Below the pieces are notes generated by a model. The model worked only from the letters and a program-made list of their open reading frames with translations. It had not been told where the DNA came from and did not search any database. From Vulcanisaeta distributa JCM 11217 (lineage in GTDB: Archaea > Thermoproteota > Thermoprotei > Thermoproteales > Thermocladiaceae), in the NCBI RefSeq assembly GCF_001316005.1, contig NZ_BBBJ01000007.1, positions 1-64,000 of the forward strand: a stretch of DNA of 64,000 bases, given 5' to 3'. Shown in pieces: positions 39,363 to 50,722 of the stretch. The position numbers were made by a program, and so were the translations under genes. Every line of letters starts with the position of its first letter. Position 1 is the first letter of the stretch.

Positions 39363-39784
39363 ATCGTTATACTAAGTAAATTAAGTATCTTAATAATGAT
39401 ATCCCTCGCCCTACGCGCCTTAGATAATGCCTCTACGGCATTTGAACGGTCATAAATCATGCCAGGCGTTAAGCCCATATTCGGTTCACCATAAGTTGAG
39501 CGTGCATGTTCAACCGCTAATTCATGCTCATCCTCGCCAATTCAATAACTAATTCCCTAACTTCACCTGGTAATTGATTAATGATGCCCATTAATTGATT
39601 TGATGGATCGTGACTCCACGTGGGCACTTGATAAATCGCTATAATTGCCTTTGCGAAGTTTTCAACGGCTAGCGAATAATGCACACTCAGCCCAATCCTC
39701 AATGGAACAGTACCTCTCGGCCCTACTTAGATGCTCATTAGCTAATCTATACCTATACCGAACCTCACTTATTGGGTCAATCAT
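39359..39784 (-). CDS. HEPN-domain protein of a HEPN/MNT pair, frameshifted
   Basis: Helical HEPN-type protein, ~140 residues: H-L-S-R-A-E-R-Y near the start, L-A-V-E-N-F-A-K-A-I-I-A in the core, and E-H-A-R-S-T-Y-G-E-P near the C-terminus. In paired HEPN/MNT systems the HEPN part is often an RNase toxin, but the catalytic R-x4-6-H is not clear here. Breaks near 39692 (G run one too long) and near 39537 (missing C). Its ATG overlaps the upstream nucleotidyltransferase stop. Confidence 0.62.
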
Positions 39785-40248
39785 AATATCCTAACCCGCT
39801 CCATCGGCTTTGGCAACACCCAGTAATACGCCCTACCATCCTTAACCCTCCTGAACCCGCTCTCAATGATTCTACGCCTCACGTATTCCAGGAACCCACT
39901 TAATTCGCCAGTCTTATCTAGCAGTACTATGGCGTCCCAGTAAATATTAAGCAATAATGGCGTTATTAGTCCTGGGTTTAAGAAATCATTAATATCCATA
40001 TCAAGCACGGTCAGAGGATAATCGCGTAGTAAGGCACTAATCGCCAAATAAATAGCCCTCCTCCTTCTAACGGGATCAATACCACCTAAACCCCTATGAA
40101 GGACTAATAAATCAACATCACTACGTTCTCCTGCCTCACAGCGGGCTAGGGAACCAAACAGCAGTACGGCGATGAAATTATTATTCACTAACTTGTTTAG
40201 TTTAGTCCTTAAATCATTAATGGCGTCTTGGCAGTTAATCGTTACCAT
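39781..40248 (-). CDS. MNT-type nucleotidyltransferase
   Basis: 155 residues, intact. Active-site motif L-F-G-S-L-A-R-C-E-A-G-E-R-S-D-V-D-L-L-V-L (~31-51) holds the Gly-Ser and the two Asp of the polymerase-beta-like fold. In MntA-HepT systems this enzyme neutralises the HEPN partner by adding AMP. The overlap (ATGA) with the HEPN gene supports such a pair; antitoxin action is inference. Confidence 0.8.
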   Translation of the reverse strand: MVTINCQDAINDLRTKLNKLVNNNFIAVLLFGSLARCEAGERSDVDLLVLHRGLGGIDPVRRRRAIYLAISALLRDYPLTVLDMDINDFLNPGLITPLLLNIYWDAIVLLDKTGELSGFLEYVRRRIIESGFRRVKDGRAYYWVLPKPMERVRIL

Positions 40249-40499
40249 AGGTAATACGGCTTAAGCCTTAAATGCCTTTAGTACCCTATCATTTAAGTAC
40301 TCTCTCGGTGGTTTGAGAATAATTCTAATGAGGACTTGAATGTAAAGAACTTAAGTGATTAAGTAGCTGAGCATTATTTCACAGTTTAATCAATAATTTG
40401 TAGGAAAAATAATGGGCTTATCTTAGCGTTAGGGATGGTAATAATGTGATTTAATCTCCATGAGAATGCCTTATAAGTTTGGAAATAGGGTGAGGTTGG

Positions 40500-40975
40500 A
40501 TGGAGGAGTTGATTAGGGTTGCTGAGGAGCGTGGTATTGACGTTGAGGACTTAATAATAAATGCCATTAAGAGTAGGAGTAATGATCCATCGGAATCAAT
40601 AAGAATAAGGCTTGAATTAGCGAGGAGATACATTACCGAGGCCAGGGAATACATGAGCAAGGGCGATGCCGTCCAGGCCAGCGAGAAGGCGTACAAAGCA
40701 GCTGAGGAGGTTGTGAAAGCATTGGCAGAGAAGTATGGATTACCTGAGTACCAGCAAGCCACGAGAGAGGGCGGGTGGTATACCCATCAATTAAGTTCTG
40801 CAGTTAATAAATTATCAAGGACACTGGGCGGTTGGGTCCTAAATGGCTGGAGCAGCGCTACCTACTTCACGTTTGGGGCTTCCACGAGGCTAAACTGGGT
40901 ATTGATGACATAAATGGCTATGTCGATGAGGTTGAGAGAATGGTTAAGGAGACTGAGAAGGCATTAACGCATTGA
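40500..40975 (+). CDS. PaREP1-family protein, frameshifted
   Basis: About 158 residues of the PaREP1 family, a helical HEPN-like family expanded in Thermoproteales and without known function. Core: R-L-E-L-A-R-R-Y-I-T-E-A-R-E-Y, G-D-A-V-Q-A-S-E-K-A-Y-K-A-A-E-E. One break near 40860; after it L-H-V-W-G-F-H-E-A-K-L-G follows. It aligns along its whole length with the minus-strand gene at 52270-52758; that paralog carries three G7 runs and is one residue longer at each, which makes this pair the best internal control for the tract effect. Confidence 0.76.
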
Positions 40976-41036
40976 ATCTGGGAGACTAAATATGTAAAAT
41001 AAAGAATTTTTAAGATGTTCATTAAATGACGCGGTC

Positions 41037-42882
41037 GTGGCATCATTTGGTTGGGTTGGGAAAGTACTATATATTGACTTAAGTAGTGGTAGGACTTGGG
41101 CAGAGAGTGTTGGTGAGGATATTTACGATAAGGTGCTCGGTGGTGAGGGGCTTGCTGCCTACATAATCTATAAGCACTTCAGGGAGATAAAGGGTCCGCT
41201 AGACCCATCAAACATTCTCGTGTTTGCCACAGGGCCGTTAACAAGCGATATTATTCCACAGAGTGGTAGGGTGTCGATAGGCTTCATATCGCCGCTCACT
41301 GGGATATGGGGATCGGCCCATGTAGGTACCAGGTTTGCCTATGAGTTGAAGAGGGCGGGCCTTGATGCGGTAGTCGTAATGGGTAGAGCGAGAAGCCTGT
41401 TTACATATACATTGAGGAGGGGCAGGCAGACATTAGGGATGCCAGTAGGTACTGGGGGGGTCTTGATATAATAGAGACTGTGAATGCATTGAGGAGGGAC
41501 CTTAATGACCAGTCAATTAAGGTGCTCGCCATCGGACCTGCTGGGGGGGAGCACTTGGTTAAGTTCTCGACGATAGCGAATGAGGAGGGCATTGGTGGTA
41601 GGTCCGGCGGTGGTGCTGTCATGGGTAGTAAGAACCTGAAGCTATTGCCGTTAAGGGCACCAAGCCCATTGAGTATGCATATCCCGAGGAGTTGAGGAGA
41701 TATGTTAGGGAGTTGAACGTTAAGCTGGGCAGTTCTGCAAGAGGCGTTTCACTTAGGAAGTTCGGCAGCGCCGGTAGCGTGGGTATTTATAATGAGATTG
41801 GTAATATACCCGTGAGGAACTTCGCCTGGGGTAGGTGGGATGATGATGAGGTATTTAAGATAACGGGTGAGACCATGGCGAAGACAATACTGGAGAGACC
41901 GTACCCATGCACAACATGCCCAGTGGCATGTAAGAGGTTTGTCAGGGTTAAGCCAGGTAAGTGGTTTGATAAGGAGTTTAGGGGTTTGGGCCCTGAGTAC
42001 GAGACAATATCGCTATTCGGCACAAACCTGTTAATCAGTGACTTGGAGGCCATAGCCAGGATGAATGAGGAGTGCGATAGGCTTGGGCTTGACACAATAT
42101 CGACGGGTAACGTGATTGGCTTCATATTTGAGGCCGCAGAGAAGGGGGGGTTAATTAGTAAAGAGATTGAGGGGGGGTTAAGGCTGGAGTGGGGGGGTAA
42201 TGCGGATACCGTGATTAAGTTAATACGAAAGATAGCCTACAGGGAGGGCATTGGTGACTTACTGGCTGAGGGCGTGAGGAGGGTTTCTGAGAAGATTGGT
42301 GGACAGGACTTCGCAGTGCACGTTAAGGGGGGGCTGGAGATGCCGGCCCATGATGGTAGGGCCTTCTTCGCACATGCCTTAAGCTTCGTAACGATTAATA
42401 GGGGGGGCGCTGATCACCTTGGCTGGCCGCACATGCCGTGGAGGGGGGGCATTGCCGTGCCTGAGCTCGGCATTAACGCGAGGGATGATAGGTATAACGA
42501 GTCTGAGGAGGTGGTTGACATAGTCATCAAAATGCAGAACCTAATGACTGTGTATGACTCACTGGTAATGTGCAAGTACGCGTTCACGGCCGGGTTAACA
42601 GTCACGGACATAATAAATCTACTGAAGTACACAACAGGTAAGGATTACACCGTGGACAAGCTCATGGAGATAGGCGACAGGATTTGGAAGATAGAGAGGT
42701 GGATAAATAACCAGTTGGGGGGGATAACGAGTAAGGACGATAAATTACCAAAGAGAATGCTAACACCACACGCGAATAGGAACGACACGAAGGTACCCTA
42801 CGTCGTCGAGAAATGGTTACCAATCTATTACAGGAAGAGGGGTTTAACGGAGGACGGTGTCGTTAAAGAATTAGACGTGTAA
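41037..42882 (+). CDS. aor: Aldehyde:ferredoxin oxidoreductase family (tungsten), frameshifted
   Basis: Tungstopterin enzyme oxidising aldehydes to acids with ferredoxin, ~615 residues. Seen: K-V-L-Y-I-D-L-S-S-G near the start, G-P-A-G-G-E-H-L, G-G-G-A-V-M-G-S-K-N-L-K, cluster Cys C-T-T-C-P-V-A-C plus a later V-M-C-K-Y, and N-R-G-G-A-D-H-L. The family motifs are G-P-A-G-E, V-K-G-x-E and N-R-G-A-D-H; here each gains a Gly at a G7 run (41543-41549, 42327-42333, 42401-42407). Breaks near 41389 (missing C) and 41641 (missing G). Start GTG 41037. Convergent with the TPP enzyme gene. Confidence 0.9.
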
Positions 42883-42885
42883 AAC

Positions 42886-44565
42886 CTAACCTATTGACTT
42901 AAAGCCATAGAGCCTTTGATATGGTATTGGCACGGCATTGGGGGGGTCTATATGAACATCGACTACCACAGCCTTGTCGGAGTTAAGGGCATCAGCGAGT
43001 AATGGCTTGAGGTCCTCCCTACGCGTTATCGTAATTCCCTCCGCACCCAATGACTGGGCTAGTAATGCAAAGTCAATATTAGGTAATTTAACCAGGGTCT
43101 CAGTAATACCTCCAAACCTAACCCTCTCATAAACACCCAAAACCCTATAGGCTGAGTCGTTAAACACGATGATCCTTGGCTTGGCGCCGTACTGAACGGC
43201 CGTTGAAACCTCAAGCCCACTCATTAGGAAACCACCATCACCGACAAGAGCCACCACATCCCTATCTGGGTAAATTATTGAGGCAGCTACAGCACCAGGT
43301 ACAGCAAGCCCCCCCATCGATACATAACTGGTACTCGTTATGTAAGACTCACCCTCATAAATAGGCATTAGGAAGCTCTCAATCCTATGTGCACCAACAT
43401 CGCCAATAAATATCGTCTTACCCCCCTATTGAAGATCTCCCTAACGGCCCTAATGACCTCCCAAGGCTTAATTAAACCACTCACATCCCTATAGTAACTC
43501 TCAAGTTCTCTATTCTCAACAGACCATAACTCCCTAAGCTCATTAATCACATAATCCCTACGCCTAACACTCAAACCCCCCCTTAGCGCCACAAGTAATT
43601 TAGCGAGGAAGTCCTTGGCATCAGCATGTACCTCAATGTATGGTTCATAGGCTTTACCGAGGTCATAATCATCAACATTAACGTGGACAAGCTTACCATG
43701 GATCTCAAGGCTATACCTACCAGTACCGATCTCACTAAACCTATTACCAATAGCCAACACCACGTCGGCTCTCCTAATAATCTCGTACGCAACCATATTA
43801 CCCGCCTTACCCGCGGCAACACCGGCATAAAGTGGATGAGCGGGAGATATTAATCCCTTGGCCATTATCGTAGTAGCCACAGGAGCATTCAAGACCTCGG
43901 CAACCTTAATAGCCAATTCACCAGCCCCGACAGAAGCACACCCCTACCAAGCAAAAGCACGGGAAGCTCTGCATCGGCAAGAAGCTTGGCGACCTCTCTA
44001 ACAACATTGTCGTCGGCCATGGGCCTCTCAACACCGACACCGCCAATATCGACAGGGGGGGAAACCTCGATCTCCGAATCAAGCATGTCCAAGGGCACCT
44101 CAATATAGACTGGGCCAGGCTTACCACTAACCGCGACCCTATAAGCTTGGCCAGGGTCTCAGAGATATCACTGTCATTACCTAACCTAAATGACGCCTTA
44201 ACAACACTGCTCAAGGCATTAAACTGAGCATCACCACGCAACTGATGCATATGAGTACCCCTACCACCAATCACCGAGGGCGCAACGACAATCAAAGGAT
44301 CACCCTCAACAAAAGCCTCAGCAATGGGCGACAAGGCACCAAAAATACCGGGACCAGCAGTAAGCACGAGCAAACCAGGCCTAAGTAACAACCTAGAGGA
44401 AACAAGAGCCATGAATCCGGCGGAAGGCTCGAACCTGGCATTAACAACAAACCCGCCCTTACCAATCAAGGACCTCAACAAACCCAAAATATTCTCAGCG
44501 GCAACAGTAAAGACATAACCATTAATATTAGTAAGCCAACCAGCGATTACTTCATAAACCCTCAC
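42886..44565 (-). CDS. Thiamine pyrophosphate enzyme (acetolactate synthase/decarboxylase family), frameshifted
   Basis: About 560 residues in the three-domain order of acetolactate synthase-like enzymes. The N-terminal domain has the cofactor-activating Glu (R-F-E-P-S-A-G) and T-A-G-P-G; the C-terminal domain has G-D-G-G-F-L-M-S-G-L-E and V-F-N-D for Mg-TPP. Presence of the Glu argues against glyoxylate carboligase, which lacks it. Breaks near 44150 (missing G), 43926 (C4, five needed) and C6 43421-43426 (four or seven restores R-G-K-T-I-F-I-G-D-V-G). Reaction not assignable; a 2-oxoacid decarboxylase or carboligase. Confidence 0.84.
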
Positions 44566-44684
44566 GTAACACTTTTCATGATTAGAGACTTAAGGGTTAT
44601 TATTAACCTTATAATTTTAAGTAAGTCAATAATACGCATTAAATTTAATATTTATTCCTAAGGAAGTATTAATAAATAATTTTG

Positions 44685-46010
44685 ATGAAGGAGTTTGAGC
44701 AGAGATGGACTAGGCAAGCTGCTTATGCCTTATTGGGTCAAACAATAGGTTTCTTTCTCGATGCTTATGATTTAATGTTTGTAACAGCAATGACCCCAAT
44801 ATTAGCGAAGGTTTTATTGCCGTCAAAAATGCCTGCATGGCTTGCCTATTTTATCACGCTTTTTGGTTACGTATTTACATTAATAGCGAGGCCTGTTGGT
44901 AGTGCATTATTCGGTAATTACGCAGACTTAATTGGTAGGAGGAATACCCTGCTTTATACATTGCTTGGCGCCGGCATACTTAGTGCCGTCACTGCTGCAA
45001 TACCCACATATGCCCAGGTGGGCATTATGGCGTACATAATATTTGCAATACTCAGGTTTATTGAGGGTATATTCATTGGTGGTGAATACGCGGCTGGGCA
45101 CCCCCCCTTCGCACTTGAGCAGGTACCAATTAAATGGAGAGGGTTAGCTGGTGGTATTGATCAGTCGGGCTTTGCATGGGGTGTCGCGCTCGGCGGTGCG
45201 GTGGTCTCGGTATTTTATTCATGGCTTGGCCCATCGAGAATGCTAGCTTATGGGTGGAGATACGTGTTTCTGACTGGTCTCATACCTGCTGTGGTGGGCT
45301 TTATAATTAGGCTTACCCTGCCTGAGTCACCAGTTTTTGAGGAGATTAAGGAACAGGGTAGGCTGGAGAAGGTGCCATTCTTCTCCTTATTTAGCACTAG
45401 GGAGAGGGTGCTAACGTTTTTACAGGTGATGCTTGTTATGACCGGCATGTTCTATTGTTCATGGTCAATGTTTAACTATTTCGTTGGAATAGTGGAGGGC
45501 GCTGGTTTATCAGGTGGCGAGGCTGCCTTTTATTACTCAATGGCTGGCATAATAGATGCCATTAGCTTAATAATATGGGGTTTAATCTCGGACTTTATCG
45601 GTAGAAGGCTAGGCATAATAACAGCTGGTATTGGCGCCGTTATCATGGCGATACCCTCATTCTACTTACTATACATCGGCGCATACACGAGAAATGCGGC
45701 AATCCTATGGTTAGGTACAGTACTCGTTGGTTGGTTCACGAACTACGTCTGGGGGGGAGTAGAGCCTGCCTACTTAACGGAGAGATTCGCAACGGTCAGG
45801 AGAGGCTCAGGTGTTGGCTTTGGATATAGTTCAGGCATATTCCTATCATCGCCAATAATGCCATTCCTATCAATCCTACTTTACCCAATCCTCCACAGTA
45901 TGTGGATGATAGCCGCAATAATGCTAATGATAGGCGGAACACTATCGGCAATAGGTGCATACATAGGACCGGAAACAAAAGGCGTTAGTTTAAGGGCATT
46001 CAGTGCATAA
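44685..46010 (+). CDS. MFS transporter
   Basis: Intact 12-helix carrier, 442 residues. Helix 2-3 loop A-R-P-V-G-S-A-L-F-G...D-L-I-G-R-R-N and P-E-S-P-V-F-E-E are typical of the metabolite:H+ symporter/sialate-permease group. Homolog of 22132-23467: there A-R-P-P-L-G carries an extra Pro at a G7 run that this protein lacks, whereas here G-H-P-P-F-A-L-E (C7 45101-45107) carries one that the other lacks. Start ATG 44685 (TTG 44682 is one codon before). Likely imports a sugar acid, by context only. Confidence 0.88.
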   Translation: MKEFEQRWTRQAAYALLGQTIGFFLDAYDLMFVTAMTPILAKVLLPSKMPAWLAYFITLFGYVFTLIARPVGSALFGNYADLIGRRNTLLYTLLGAGILSAVTAAIPTYAQVGIMAYIIFAILRFIEGIFIGGEYAAGHPPFALEQVPIKWRGLAGGIDQSGFAWGVALGGAVVSVFYSWLGPSRMLAYGWRYVFLTGLIPAVVGFIIRLTLPESPVFEEIKEQGRLEKVPFFSLFSTRERVLTFLQVMLVMTGMFYCSWSMFNYFVGIVEGAGLSGGEAAFYYSMAGIIDAISLIIWGLISDFIGRRLGIITAGIGAVIMAIPSFYLLYIGAYTRNAAILWLGTVLVGWFTNYVWGGVEPAYLTERFATVRRGSGVGFGYSSGIFLSSPIMPFLSILLYPILHSMWMIAAIMLMIGGTLSAIGAYIGPETKGVSLRAFSA

Positions 46011-46027
46011 GATCGGGATGCAGCCAT

Positions 46028-46915
46028 TCAAGGGCTTTTACAATATTCTCTTAAAATCTTCATTAGCGCTATCCCATCTTCACCTCCATAGCCCTTGCTG
46101 CTCGCCATTACGTAGAATTGTACGGCAAGGCTTGTCATTGGTAATGGGCAGTTAATGTTTTTGGCCGACTCCAGCGTATACATTAGATCCTTAATTATAT
46201 AGTCGACCGGGAAATATGCCGAGTAGTCCTCCTTGAGTATCTTCTCGCGTCTAGCTTCAAACCAATAATTATAGGCTGCTGTGTCCCTGGCAGCCTTCAG
46301 GAACTCCTCAATGCTCATGCCAAACTTGGTAATGAACTGTAGGCCCTCGAGGAACACCAGTAATTGTGCGAAGCCCATGGCATTTGTTATTAACTTAAAG
46401 GCCACGGCAGTCTCTATCCTGCCCATGTAGTAGATCCTACCTGACGAGAGGTCCATAAACAGCCTTTGTACATTTGGATTCTCAAAGAGTTCCTTAGGAC
46501 CACCAACAAAGAGAGGTGTTTCTCCTCTCTCAGCCTGGGGCACGGTTAAGCCAAGCATTGCAACGAGGAAGCCAACACCCCTCTTTCTACATTCCTCAGC
46601 AAGTTTCAACTTACTCGGTATGTCCGTGGTGCTAGTCTCAACGGCTATCAAGCCAGGCCTTGGGTTCTTAAGCACACCATTCTCACCGAGATAAACATCG
46701 AGCATATCCTCAGACCTAGGCACATTAGTCAGGAGTATATCCACAGTAGACGCCATCTCAGCTGGCGAAGACACACCCTTAGCCCCAAGCTTAACAAAAT
46801 CCTCAACCTTAGACCTAACAATATCATAGACATATAAGTCATAACCCCCCCTCCTCAATAAATTACGCGCAAATGCACCACCCATCCTGCCTAAACCGAT
46901 AATTCCAACCTTCAT
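46028..46915 (-). CDS. Beta-hydroxyacid dehydrogenase (HIBADH family)
   Basis: 295 residues, intact: I-I-G-L-G-R-M-G-G-A nucleotide motif, T-D-I-P-S-K, L-G-L-T-V-P-Q-A-E-R-G-E-T-P in the substrate region, and I-K-D-L-M-Y-T. Reduces or oxidises a 3-hydroxyacid with NAD(P). Paralog of 37368-38268. C7 46845-46851 gives R-R-G-G-Y-D-L where the paralog has K-A-G-F-P-L. Lies behind the MFS carrier (convergent) and next to a Bat-type regulator on the same strand. Confidence 0.88.
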   Translation of the reverse strand: MKVGIIGLGRMGGAFARNLLRRGGYDLYVYDIVRSKVEDFVKLGAKGVSSPAEMASTVDILLTNVPRSEDMLDVYLGENGVLKNPRPGLIAVETSTTDIPSKLKLAEECRKRGVGFLVAMLGLTVPQAERGETPLFVGGPKELFENPNVQRLFMDLSSGRIYYMGRIETAVAFKLITNAMGFAQLLVFLEGLQFITKFGMSIEEFLKAARDTAAYNYWFEARREKILKEDYSAYFPVDYIIKDLMYTLESAKNINCPLPMTSLAVQFYVMASSKGYGGEDGIALMKILREYCKSP

Positions 46916-46985
46916 TGAGATAATTTCTATACTATCGTATTTAAATACTAATTATTACGCATAAATATTAGCAACTATTCATTTA

Positions 46986-47675
46986 TTAATTACCACCATT
47001 ATTCAAGTATGAAGATATGATTTTTCTCAGGGCATTTCTAAGGTGAATATTTACAGTGGCCTTACTGATATTGAATTCCTTAGCAAGTTCGTCGAGGCTT
47101 ACACCTCTTGGGTAATTGAAGAAGCCCATGCGGTATGCTGTTTGGAGGATTCTCCTTTCAATATCTGTTAAGCCGTAGATAGATGGTGTGAATATGGGGG
47201 CTTTTGACACCTTAGTGATGTTGAAGGTTAGTACTTTACCGTAATTATTAAGTTCATTCCTGAGTTCGTAAAGTGACATCTCTAATTCGTTTATGTCCTT
47301 AGTGAAGAAGTACGCTGTGAAGTCCTTAATTCCCTTGCTAACGTATGAACTTACCACTACTCCGCCGCGTTCAAGTATTAGGTATTTGAGCATGCCCTTA
47401 ATGTCGCCTAGAAAGAAGAGTTCGTAGGTATGATTGTTGATCTTATTAACTGAGACCACATCAACGATATTACCAAGGTACTTAAACCTCCTAATGAAGG
47501 ACTTAACAACATCACTTCTCGTACCAGTCACAGTAATAATCTCAAAGCTATAACCCCCCCGCTCCTTAAACGGATAGTAATACCTCATGGATGTCCTAAT
47601 GCCATCAAAATCCCTCGTATAATAACTCCAATCATCATAATGCTCAACCTGAACATAAAGTCTAACTAATTTCAC
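46986..47675 (-). CDS. Bat-type helix-turn-helix regulator
   Basis: 229 residues. The C-terminal ~55 residues match the Bat-type HTH of archaeal regulators: L-T-D-I-E-R-R-I-L-Q-T-A-Y-R-M-G-F-F-N-Y-P-R-G-V, then S-L-D-E-L-A-K-E-F-N-I-S-K-A-T-V. The N-terminal part is a ligand-sensing domain without recognised family. It probably controls the adjacent sugar-acid genes on either side (inference). AT-rich upstream region near 47690-47720. Frame intact; a C7 run gives E-R-G-G-Y. Confidence 0.84.
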   Translation of the reverse strand: MKLVRLYVQVEHYDDWSYYTRDFDGIRTSMRYYYPFKERGGYSFEIITVTGTRSDVVKSFIRRFKYLGNIVDVVSVNKINNHTYELFFLGDIKGMLKYLILERGGVVVSSYVSKGIKDFTAYFFTKDINELEMSLYELRNELNNYGKVLTFNITKVSKAPIFTPSIYGLTDIERRILQTAYRMGFFNYPRGVSLDELAKEFNISKATVNIHLRNALRKIISSYLNNGGN

Positions 47676-47733
47676 ATTAATAAAACATATTTATATTCTT
47701 ATAAGTTTTTAGCGATATATAATTGAAAAACTA

Positions 47734-49078
47734 TCAATCAATAAATTTATTGGGATTCATTATATTGCTGGGGGGTCAATTAATCTCTTTATATTCCTCA
47801 TTAAATTTAATGCTACAATATTATTTCTCTTGAGATACTGTTCGTGAAGTAATGATTTCTTTTGAAGGCCAATACCGTGCTCGCCACTTATGGTACCACC
47901 TAATTCAATAGCTATTCTTGCAACCTCATCATACATCCTTTGCGCTAGTTCCTCCTCGCCCTGCTTAAATAATATGTGCGGGTGCATATTACCATCACCT
48001 ATGTGTGCTAATATTGGCACTGGTCTTCCATACTTTATGCTAATACCCCCCCTCAATCTATTTATTGCCTCGACTAGTTTTGATATGGGTACCGTTATAT
48101 CTTCAGAGTAGAAATTTCCGTACATAGCCTTAATGCTTCACCAGCCCTTGACCTAAATTCATACATTCTATCAATATCATCCTTATTTAATAATTCATGC
48201 ATTTCACCAATGCGAGATGCTATATCCATTAATTCGTGGACGTAATCATCCTCAATCATCGTAAACACTAAACCGCCATTAGCCTCCTTAAGCCTGCGTT
48301 AAATACTTCATTCACAGCCTCACCGAGTAGTAATCCATGTACTCCATAAGCTCAGGTATTACGCCCCCCCTACTCCTAACCTCATAAACAAACTTGGCTA
48401 GGGATTCCATATCACTTAAGTACGCAATAAACGCCCTAAGTCGTTTACGGGGTAATGGCATTATTCTGAGCCAGGCCTCGGTAATAATGCCCAGAGTGCC
48501 CTCACTACCAACGAACAAGTGTACAAGGTCGTAACCAGCCCTATTCTTCCTAAGTGGCTCGCCAACCTTAATAACGTCACCACTTGGCAACACCACCTTT
48601 AGGGCAAGTACCCAGTCCTTAACTGTGCCGTACTTCACAGCCCTCATACCGCCTGCGTCAGTTGCTATTATACCGCCTACGGTGCACATGTAATGACTAG
48701 CTGGGTCAGGTGGGAAGAAGAAACCATACTTGTTAAGTTCCCTGTTTAAATCATCAAGAATGACACCAGGTTGAACCCTAACATACCAATCAACGGTATT
48801 GACCTCAAGTATCTTATTCATACCACGCATATCAATTAGGATGCAGCCATCACAGGAAACAGCGCCAGTAAGGCTCGTACCTGCGCCCCCCCAGGGCACC
48901 ACAGTACGTGGAATTCATTAGCAACCTTAACAATATTAATGACATCATTCTCATCATGAGGATACGTAATGACCAGCGGTCTCACGGGAAACCCTATAAA
49001 ATCATTCCTTGCCCCCCCAAACTCAAACCTAATTCCTAGTGAATCGATACGTTTAACTACGTCATCTTTACTCTTCAT
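47734..49078 (-). CDS. glcD: FAD-linked oxidase GlcD type (glycolate/D-lactate dehydrogenase), frameshifted
   Basis: Oxidises a 2-hydroxyacid such as glycolate or D-lactate. FAD-binding half: [11 protein letters not shown] (family G-A-G-T-x-x-x-G; extra Gly at C7 ~48886-48892) and [13 protein letters not shown]-terminal half: [10 protein letters not shown] and [10 protein letters not shown]. Five breaks: near 48905, 48328, 48295, 48123, and G6 47770-47775. With four in the last run the end reads I-D-P-S-N-I-M-N-P, matching the family, and stops at 47734. Divergent from an MFS carrier, perhaps its uptake partner. Confidence 0.84.
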
Positions 49079-49172
49079 GATGTGGGATTATTACTAGAGC
49101 TAAAATCAAATAAAGAGGCAATTTAACAGATTAGAATACTTATTGAAATACCCTCATTATTTAATAGTTTTG

Positions 49173-50611
49173 ATGTCGCAGGGAGGACAATATTCTAAGG
49201 AAGAGATTGAGAGAGGTATTGCCAAGATTTATCAGACCGTGCTTAGTACGAAGAATATAACCGCAAGGTACATTGCCGTAATTGCATTGGCCTCATTATG
49301 GGTTGATGCATACGACTTTGCAGCATTCACGTTTGGTACTGCTGCCTTTAAGGCTACATTTCCATGGATGTCACCATTTCTATTTGGCTTTGCCGTTGCT
49401 GCCGTTCAAATAGGCGCTACTGTTGGTGCTGTTGCCGGTGGTTGGCTAACGGATAGGCTTGGTAGGAGGACGATGTTTATACTAAATATGATATTATTTA
49501 CGGTAATGGCAATTGGCGCTGGGCTTGCACCGGATCCGTATACATTCACAGTATTCAGAATCTTACTCGGTTTCGCACTAGGCGCTGATACAGCAACTGG
49601 TTTCACATACATTTTTGAGTATCTCGAGAGGAATCAGAGACTGTTCTGGAGTAATTTATGGCAGCTCCAGTGGTATTTAATGTATTTAGTCACAATAGCC
49701 ATAGTAGTTTTACCCCCCCTTTACTTCTATTTCCACACGTTACTAACTCCCTGGTTATGGAGAACAACCATGATATTGGGTGGCGTCTTCGCTTCATAAT
49801 ACTCATGCTTCGAGCGCGAATACCTGAATCAGTTCTATGGCTTGCGTATAAGGGTCATCTAGCAACTGCCAAGAGAATACTAAAGCAGACCTATGGTATT
49901 GACTTACCTGACGTGCCAGACATCGATATTGATTATAGGGCAGTGGCTAGGGGGGGATTTAGGTCGGCGTTTAAGATATTTAGGTGGTCAAAGTGGAGGG
50001 AATTGGTTTATTCATTTAATGGTAACTTCGAACAAAGCATTGAGTTCTACACATTTGGTTTCTATATGCCCTATATATTATTAACCATGCATTTAGCAGG
50101 TAGTTTAGCTACGATTGAGGCCTCTGCCGTCTTTTACGGTGTGGGTGTCATCGCAGGAATAGCTGTGGCCTATCTAACTCCCAGGATAGGTACGAAGTCT
50201 CAATACGTATTGGGCGCATTTCTAGCTGGGGGGGTGTCCCTATTTGGATTAGCCCTTACCTTCCTTTACCACTGGCCGTTATGGCTATTCGTACTATGGG
50301 CTTCAGTATTCTACTTTGGTCACGTAATTGGACCCGCAAGTCAGGGTATGACCTCTATAAATGCTGCATTTGGTGCAAGCGAGAGGGGGGGTACGGCTGC
50401 TGGCTGGGGGGGTTATTTCTGGATTAAGGCAGCGGCCGTCGTTGGCTCCTTCTGGGGGGGTCCATACTGGTTAGCGGCTATTGGTGCGCCAGGCGTAACC
50501 GAGGCTCTGGGAATCTATGCCTTAGCCACTGCCATACTAGGTTTGATACTGGGCTTTGATGCGCGTAAGTATCATCCACCAGAACTTACTGAGGAGGTAA
50601 AGGCGCAATGA
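49173..50611 (+). CDS. MFS transporter, sugar type, frameshifted
   Basis: Twelve helices, ~478 residues. Loop 2-3 G-G-W-L-T-D-R-L-G-R-R and R-I-P-E-S-V-L-W-L after helix 6 are sugar-transporter marks. One break near 49795 (missing C) restores F-A-F-I-I-L-M-L. Four G7 runs near the C-terminal half give E-R-G-G-T-A-A-G-W-G-G and W-G-G-P. Start ATG 49173 rather than the more upstream ATG 49143, since TATA-like TATTTAATAG lies only ~25-30 bases before a position between them and the extra residues are not conserved-looking. Divergent from glcD; mannonate dehydratase follows. Confidence 0.83.
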
Positions 50612-50722
50612 TAAGGTAATATTAGATATTCCCTTAAAATCCTATTTCACTTTTAAATCACTCAATTAAATATTAATACGTTAGATTACGTATATAAATA
50701 ACCATTTAAGGGACTTAAAACA

